From assembly GCA_035400705.1 (NCBI GenBank), contig DAOMZV010000024.1, positions 1 through 10,223 on the forward strand: a DNA stretch of 10,223 nt, written 5' to 3'. Below are positions 5,940 through 10,223 of the stretch, piece after piece. Under the pieces are notes generated by a model. That model did not search any database, was not told where the DNA came from, and saw only the letters and a program-made list of their open reading frames with translations. How positions within the stretch are numbered: the stretch's first letter is position 1; each line of letters starts with the position of its first letter. The DNA is from GWC2-40-17 sp035400705 (GTDB lineage Bacteria; Patescibacteriota; Patescibacteriia; Magasanikbacterales; UBA10003). A program made the position numbers and the translations under genes.

Positions 5940-6959
5940 ATGACAATTAGTAATACGCCTGTTAAATTAATTGTGTGTCTAGTGGTGGTCCAATTAGCTG
6001 GCGTGGTTGGTTCTCTTTTTACAACCCCAGCTATTCCTACTTGGTTTGCCACCTTATCTAAACCAAGTTTTAGTCCGCCTAATTGGGTTTTTGCTCCGGT
6101 GTGGACTATTTTATTTTTGCTTATGGGGGTAGCAGCTTTTTTGGTTTGGCGTTCTGGCTGGCAAAAGAAAAAAGTTAAAATAGCCTTGAGTATTTTTTGT
6201 GTTCAATTAGTTTTAAATACTTTTTGGTCAATCATTTTTTTTGGTTGGCAGAACCCGCAAGCTGCTTTTGTGGAAATAATTTTTTTGTGGTTGGCAATTT
6301 TAGTTACGATTATTTTTTTCGCCAAAGTGTCGCGCGTTGCCGCTTGGCTTTTGCTACCCTATATTTTATGGGTGAGTTTTGCCTCTGTCTTAAATTTTTC
6401 TTTATGGCAGTTGAATTTTGCCGGAAGAGAAGTAAGCCAAGGAATTTTATGTACTCAAGAAGCTAAGATTTGTCCCGATGGTTCAGCTGTGGGGCGAGTT
6501 GGACCAAATTGCGAGTTCGCGACCTGTCCCAGTCTTAACGTTTCTAAGGAACTGGCCGATTGTTTGCCTAAGAGTGATTTAGCCAGCCAACAAAAATGTC
6601 AGGGTCTATTAGGTAACACTTTGGAAAAGGCCGATTTAATCAAACTGGAAACCCCGGGTCCGAGTTCAGAGATTTCTAATCCATTGATTATCCAAGGTCA
6701 GGCTAGAGGCGGTTGGTTTTTTGAAGGTAGTTTTCCAGTGGTTTTAGTTGATTGGGATGGTCGAATCATTGCTGAAGCTATAGCTCAGTCTCAAGGCGAA
6801 TGGATGACTAAAGATTTTGTGCCTTTTAAGGCTAATTTAATTTTTTCCAAACCAGATACCACCGTCAGCAACCGAGGAGCTTTGATTTTGCGTAAAGATA
6901 ATCCTTCTGGTTTACCTCAAAACGACGATGCATTGGAAGTCCCGATTTTTTTTAAATAA
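5940..6959 (+). CDS. TspO/MBR membrane protein fused to a Cys-rich segment and a Gmad2 domain
   Basis: Residues 1-158 form a complete TspO/MBR (translocator protein) domain with five membrane segments, at about 9-28, 50-70, 81-103, 108-128 and 133-157. Family hallmarks are present: KPSFSPPNWVFAPVWT (41-56), NTFWSIIFFGWQNPQ (93-107) and PYILWVSFASVLNFSLW (140-156). TspO proteins bind tetrapyrroles and sterols. The protein continues past the usual end of about 160 residues. Residues 168-200 form a four-cysteine segment (Cys171, 178, 191, 196) with CPDGS and GPNCEFATC, and two more cysteines follow at 208 and 220. Residues 236-339 match the Gmad2 Ig-like fold, including NPLIIQGQARGGWFFEGSFP. The basic loops RSGWQKKKVK and KVSR put the N terminus inside and the C terminus outside, which suits disulfides and an extracytoplasmic domain. 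The gene probably forms an operon with the broken gene 17 bases downstream. Confidence 0.88.
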   Translation: MTISNTPVKLIVCLVVVQLAGVVGSLFTTPAIPTWFATLSKPSFSPPNWVFAPVWTILFLLMGVAAFLVWRSGWQKKKVKIALSIFCVQLVLNTFWSIIFFGWQNPQAAFVEIIFLWLAILVTIIFFAKVSRVAAWLLLPYILWVSFASVLNFSLWQLNFAGREVSQGILCTQEAKICPDGSAVGRVGPNCEFATCPSLNVSKELADCLPKSDLASQQKCQGLLGNTLEKADLIKLETPGPSSEISNPLIIQGQARGGWFFEGSFPVVLVDWDGRIIAEAIAQSQGEWMTKDFVPFKANLIFSKPDTTVSNRGALILRKDNPSGLPQNDDALEVPIFFK

Positions 6960-6976
6960 AAATAGGTTTATAAACT

Positions 6977-7491
6977 ATGTTTATTAAAAAAAATGTTGCT
7001 GTTAATGATAAAATGCAAAAAAACTATTGTTACGTTTTAACCGAACCAGTCGGAAGAAACTTTGCTTTAGATTTTAAACCAGAGTTAACTCCGAAACAAA
7101 TGTTGGAACTAGGTGTTTTTGGGGGAAAATATATGACTGATTGTCAAAACGAATTTCCCGCTTCTTGGTTCAAAAGAGCAAAGTTGTCTCCGGAAGGAAG
7201 AAATGACTCTTTAAATTACTTTAAAAAGCGAGCCAGTCAGCCTTTAAGTGTTTGGCGTAAGAAAGGTTGGATAAATGAAAAACACGACCCGCGAGGCTGG
7301 TTTCAGTGGTATTGTCGTATTATATGGGGCGCCGTTTGGGAGAAGAAGATAGACGACAAATTAAACGTTGGCAGGCTATTATTAGACACTTATCTCAAGT
7401 TAAAAAAAATTGTCGCCCCAAAAATTTAACTTGTCGACCGGTTCAACGTCAGGCTTTGTTACATTGGGCCTATGATAGTCGAAAAATTTAG
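6977..7491 (+). pseudogene. Conserved hypothetical protein broken by a one-base deletion
   Basis: The first frame runs from the ATG at 6977 and encodes sensible conserved sequence up to QWYCR (residues 110-114, ending at 7318). Segments include GVFGGKYMTDCQNEFPASWF, SQPLSVWRKKGWI and DPRGWFQWYCR. It then continues out of family to a stop at 7427-7429. The conserved continuation YYMGRRLGEEDRRQIKRW, and later CRPVQRQALLHWAYDSRKI, lies in the +1 frame from about 7318 to the TAG at 7489-7491. One extra base near 7316-7321 would join them into a protein of about 171 residues. I recall the joined pattern from uncharacterised proteins in bacteria and eukaryotic microbes, but no function. The many Trp, Tyr, Arg and Cys residues and lack of a signal peptide suggest a soluble protein. 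A weak AGG lies ten bases before the start. It could be real decay, an assembly error or, less likely, frameshifting. Confidence 0.75.
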
Positions 7492-7517
7492 TCATTTGTT
7501 TAAAAATGTGATAAAAT
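7489..7517 (+). promoter_or_regulatory. Candidate extended -10 promoter of the cupin operon
   Basis: TG-A-TAAAAT (7509-7517) has the extended -10 form, and TAGTCA (7489-7494) sits 17 bases before it as a weak -35. The same TGnTAAAAT pattern precedes the tspO-Gmad2 gene. The predicted start near 7524 gives an AT-rich leader of about 31 bases without a Shine-Dalgarno motif. Confidence 0.45.
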
Positions 7518-7554
7518 AAGAGCAGCTTAGATTAATTTATTTAATTTTAATTTT

Positions 7555-7953
7555 ATGCGCGGCTACAAAGATAATATTGAAAAATTAACTTTAGAAAATG
7601 AAAATTTTCGCCGAGTTTTATATACTGGCAAGCATTCTCAGTTAGTTTTAATGACCTTACAGCCTAATGAAGAAATCGGAATGGAAGTTCACTCCGAAAA
7701 TGATCAATTTTTTCGTTTTGAAAAGGGGATTGGTTTGGTTTTGATTGATGGCAATGAGTACCAAGTACAAGATGGCGATGCTGTGGTTGTACCGGCTGGT
7801 TCCGAACACAATGTTATTAATACTTCTTCTTCTGAAACTTTAAAACTTTATACTATTTATTCCCCGGCCCATCATCAAGATGGAGTTGTCCATGCTACTA
7901 AAGAAATGGCTTTAGCTGATGATGAAGAATTTGATGGCGTAACTACAGAATAA
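7555..7953 (+). CDS. Small single-domain cupin protein
   Basis: The 132-residue protein is one conserved beta-barrel cupin (about 28-105). Cupin motif 1 is at about 42-60, with His46, Glu48 and the DQFFRF segment (50-55). Motif 2, GDAVVVPAGSEHNVIN (74-89), has His85 and Asn89. His46 and His85 are the visible candidate metal ligands, with Glu48 and Gln51 as possible further ones. The family resembles small proteins annotated as mannose-6-phosphate-isomerase-like cupins, but such single-domain members are mostly of unknown activity, and I do not assign a reaction. The C-terminal tail after SPAHHQDG is acidic (ADDEEFDG). It is followed after 26 bases by the Kef-type antiporter gene, probably on the same transcript. 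Confidence 0.85.
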   Translation: MRGYKDNIEKLTLENENFRRVLYTGKHSQLVLMTLQPNEEIGMEVHSENDQFFRFEKGIGLVLIDGNEYQVQDGDAVVVPAGSEHNVINTSSSETLKLYTIYSPAHHQDGVVHATKEMALADDEEFDGVTTE

Positions 7954-7979
7954 TTTATTAAGCAATTAGTTCTTTGTTT

Positions 7980-9650
7980 ATGGACAATATTTTCTTGCAG
8001 GTTAGTTCTATCTTAGCTATCACTGTTTCGGTGGCTTTTGTTATTCGTTATTTGCGGCAACCTTTGATCGTGGCTTATATTATTGCTGGTATTCTTTGCG
8101 GACCGATGTTTTTGAATTTATTTCAGGGTGATAAAACTACTTATGATATGTTTTCGCAATTCGGAGTGGTTTTATTATTGTTTGCCATTGGTCTAAACCT
8201 TAATTTAAAACGTCTCAAGTCTATCGGGACCAGTTCTATTTTAGGAGCTGTGGGGCAAATTGTCTTTACAGCCGCTTTAGGTACAGTTTTGCTTTTAGTT
8301 TTTAAATTTTCTTTCTTGTCGGCTTTTATTCTAGCCTTGGCCACAACTTTTTCCAGTACTATTGTTATAACCAAATTATTGTCTGATAAAAAGGATACGG
8401 AAACTATTTATGGTAAATATACGATTGGTCTTTTGTTGATACAAGATTTAATTGCTTTATTTATCATGATCGCCTTAGGATTTTTAAAGGTAGGTGGAAA
8501 CGTCTCTCAGACCTTGGTTTTTTTATTAGCTAAAGGTGTGTGGGCAGCTTTTTTTATTTATTTACTGTCTAAATATTTTTTGCCTCGTTTTTTAGATCGC
8601 ATTTCTCACTCTAGTGAATTACTATTTATTTTTACAATTACTTGGTGTTTTGGTTTAGCTAGTATTTTGTATTGGTTGGGTTTTTCAGTGGAAATTGGAG
8701 CTATTGCCGCTGGTATTTCTTTAAGTTCCTCACCCTACCAACCAGAAATTTCTAGTCGAATCAAACCTCTACGTGACTTCTTTTTAGTGTTGTTTTTTAT
8801 TGTTTTAGGCAGCGGAATCAATTTAAGTTCTTTGCGTTCTGTTTGGGTGCCCGGTTTAATTTTTTCTTTGTTTGTTTTGATCGGTAACCCTTTAATTTTA
8901 TATTTGATTTATCGCGGTTTAAAATTTACCAGACGCAATAGTTTTTTAATTGGTTTGACCGCTGCTCAAGTTAGCGAATTTGGTTTTGTAATGTTATATT
9001 CGGCTGAACAATTGGGTTATGTTCATAATGAAGTGGTTTGTACCTTTACTCTAATTGCGCTTGTTACTATTACCATTTCCTCTTATCTAATTTTGTTTAA
9101 TGAACAGATTTATCGTTTTTTCATGCCTTTTTTTAGAATTTTTGGTAAAGATAAACATCGTCAAACTGGCAAGACCCCAGCTTTATACGATGTGTGGTTG
9201 GTGGGATATCATCGCATTGGCAAAAAAGTGGGCGAAGTAATGAAAGAATTAAAAGTTAAGTTTGCTGTAATTGATTTTGATCCGCGAGTAATCAGAGAAA
9301 TGCGTAAAACTAAAACACCATCATTTTTTGGCGATGTAGCCGATATTGAATTTTTAGATGATTTAACTTTGCCCAGCGCTAAAATGATTATTATGACCAT
9401 TCCAGCGGTGGATGATCAAATAAATTTAATTAAACACGTTCATAAGTATAATAAAAACATTTTGATTATTGCCAATGCTTATCATACTTATGATTCCAAT
9501 GCGTTATATACTGCGGGGGCTGATTATGTAATGATGCCGCATGTTTTGGGAGGAAATTGGATTGCGGAAATATTAAAAAAACAAAAGTGGAGTAAAGAAA
9601 ATTTATCCATCTTAAAACAAGAACAAAAAGAATCAATGATGAAAAAATAG
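7980..9650 (+). CDS. Kef-type (CPA2) cation:proton antiporter with a C-terminal RCK-N domain
   Basis: The protein is an inner-membrane monovalent cation/proton antiporter or channel-like transporter. Residues about 5-378 form the Na+/H+ exchanger fold with about 12 hydrophobic segments. Gln155-Asp156, in LLLIQDLIAL, matches the Q-D motif of the Kef branch, and the Asp is the expected ion/proton-binding residue. A cytosolic TrkA-N/RCK domain covers about 402-520. It has G409-Y-H-R-I-G414 in place of the usual GxGxxG, and Asp432 (IDFDP) ends the second strand, where the nucleotide ribose is normally bound. A TrkA-C domain is absent and the protein ends in a charged tail. I chose the ATG at 7980 over an in-frame TTG at 7974 because MDNIFLQVSSILA aligns with family N termini; this gives 556 residues. 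Whether K+ or Na+ is carried cannot be told. The transketolase gene follows after five bases. Confidence 0.9.
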   Translation: MDNIFLQVSSILAITVSVAFVIRYLRQPLIVAYIIAGILCGPMFLNLFQGDKTTYDMFSQFGVVLLLFAIGLNLNLKRLKSIGTSSILGAVGQIVFTAALGTVLLLVFKFSFLSAFILALATTFSSTIVITKLLSDKKDTETIYGKYTIGLLLIQDLIALFIMIALGFLKVGGNVSQTLVFLLAKGVWAAFFIYLLSKYFLPRFLDRISHSSELLFIFTITWCFGLASILYWLGFSVEIGAIAAGISLSSSPYQPEISSRIKPLRDFFLVLFFIVLGSGINLSSLRSVWVPGLIFSLFVLIGNPLILYLIYRGLKFTRRNSFLIGLTAAQVSEFGFVMLYSAEQLGYVHNEVVCTFTLIALVTITISSYLILFNEQIYRFFMPFFRIFGKDKHRQTGKTPALYDVWLVGYHRIGKKVGEVMKELKVKFAVIDFDPRVIREMRKTKTPSFFGDVADIEFLDDLTLPSAKMIIMTIPAVDDQINLIKHVHKYNKNILIIANAYHTYDSNALYTAGADYVMMPHVLGGNWIAEILKKQKWSKENLSILKQEQKESMMKK

Positions 9651-9655
9651 ATTAT

Positions 9656-10223
9656 ATGTCTGAAATTAAAAACTTGGAAAATCTTTCCAAACTGCTTCGT
9701 TATTATATTATTAAATCCACTACTGCTGCTGGTTCGGGGCATCTTACTTCTTCTTTGTCAGCGGTAGAATTGATGGCTGGTTTATTTTTTGGGGGAATCC
9801 TCCATTACGATTATTCTAATCCTCAAAATTTTAATAATGATAGAATAATCTTTTCTAAGGGACATGCGGCACCGTTATTTTATTCTTCATGGACAGCGGC
9901 CGGAGTGATTACCGAGCAAGAACTTTTAACCTTACGTCGTTTTACTTCTCGCTTAGAAGGTCATCCGACTATGGAATTTCCTTATACCGAGGCGGCTACC
10001 GGTTCTTTGGGACAAGGCTTGTCAGTGGGTGTGGGATTGGCTCTCAGCGCTAAATATGTGGATAAGTTATCTTTTAAGACTTTTGTTTTATTAGGTGATA
10101 GCGAAATGGCCGAAGGTTCGGTCTGGGAAGCAGTAGAGATAGCGGCTTATTACAAACTAAATAATTTAATTGCCATTCTTGATGTTAATCGTTTGGGCCA
10201 AAGAGGGGAAACTATGTTGGGCC
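9656..10223 (+). CDS. tkt: Transketolase, N-terminal part (runs off the window)
   Basis: Transketolase moves two-carbon units between sugar phosphates in the non-oxidative pentose-phosphate pathway using thiamine diphosphate. The 189 residues present cover most of the pyrophosphate-binding domain. Active-site residues are visible: His29 (GSGHLTSS), His70 (SKGHAAPLFYSSW) and His103 (EGHPTMEFP). The thiamine diphosphate/metal motif starts at Asp148 (GDSEMAEGSVWEA) and ends at Asn178 (LDVNRLGQ). The spacing of these residues and the wording SKGHAAP, EGSVWEA and NRLGQ resemble the animal-type transketolases. Ser149 replaces the Gly usual after the Asp. The start ATG lies five bases after the antiporter stop, with no Shine-Dalgarno, so translation is probably coupled. 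The window cannot show whether this is a full-length enzyme or the N-terminal half of a split one. Confidence 0.93.
   Translation, partial: MSEIKNLENLSKLLRYYIIKSTTAAGSGHLTSSLSAVELMAGLFFGGILHYDYSNPQNFNNDRIIFSKGHAAPLFYSSWTAAGVITEQELLTLRRFTSRLEGHPTMEFPYTEAATGSLGQGLSVGVGLALSAKYVDKLSFKTFVLLGDSEMAEGSVWEAVEIAAYYKLNNLIAILDVNRLGQRGETMLG

Noticed and set aside
7306..7491. Independent small gene starting with GTG at 7306
   Set aside because: Its first four residues are out of family, and conserved sequence begins only at 7318, exactly where the upstream frame loses it. A frameshifted single gene explains both halves better.
159..9650. Possible recoding of TGA to glycine as in Absconditabacteria/Gracilibacteria
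   Set aside because: No recognisable gene uses TGA as a stop, but no conserved domain needs an in-frame TGA either. Glycines in the EngB, GreA and antiporter motifs use GGN codons, so the standard code suffices.
9524..9742. Minus-strand frame across the antiporter end and transketolase start
   Set aside because: It is antisense to two clearly conserved genes and its product has no recognisable motif.

Overview
The window is AT-rich, densely packed bacterial DNA, and it most likely comes from a Patescibacteria (Candidate Phyla Radiation) genome. The support is the mix of families: an RGG/lysine-rich protein with a CxxC-x17-CxxC zinc knuckle, a C-terminal Gmad2 domain, a large secreted Ser/Thr-rich protein ending in a peptidoglycan-binding domain, and very short intergenic gaps. 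The standard code fits: every recognisable stop is TAA or TAG and no conserved domain needs a read-through TGA. This assignment is inferred from gene content; no rRNA gene is present.

Layout. Positions 1-158 hold imperfect GTTCGGA repeats and a terminator of an upstream gene. A secreted multidomain surface protein (159-2585) is followed by a class I SAM-methyltransferase-like protein (2625-3587). A strong sigma70-type promoter overlapping a perfect inverted repeat drives a MarR-family regulator (3681-4118). It converges on greA (minus strand, 4131-4631). Divergent promoters between greA and engB lie so close to the start codons that both mRNAs may be leaderless. engB (4721-5287) is followed by the RGG/zinc-knuckle gene (5311-5841), and this pair ends at a strong hairpin terminator. 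Next come a TspO-Gmad2 fusion (5940-6959) and a conserved hypothetical gene broken by an apparent one-base deletion (6977-7491). The last block is cupin (7555-7953), Kef-type antiporter (7980-9650) and the start of a transketolase gene that runs off the window (from 9656).

The genes serve general functions: transcription rescue (GreA), ribosome assembly (EngB), probable nucleic-acid binding (RGG/zinc knuckle), cation/proton exchange and pentose-phosphate interconversion. No mobile element, CRISPR array, tRNA or rRNA was seen, and no stretch over 300 bases lacks a gene. The points most worth a second look are the TspO-Gmad2 fusion, the frameshifted conserved gene, the MarR operator over its own promoter, and the possible leaderless greA/engB promoters. 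I found no clear, entirely new multi-gene system.
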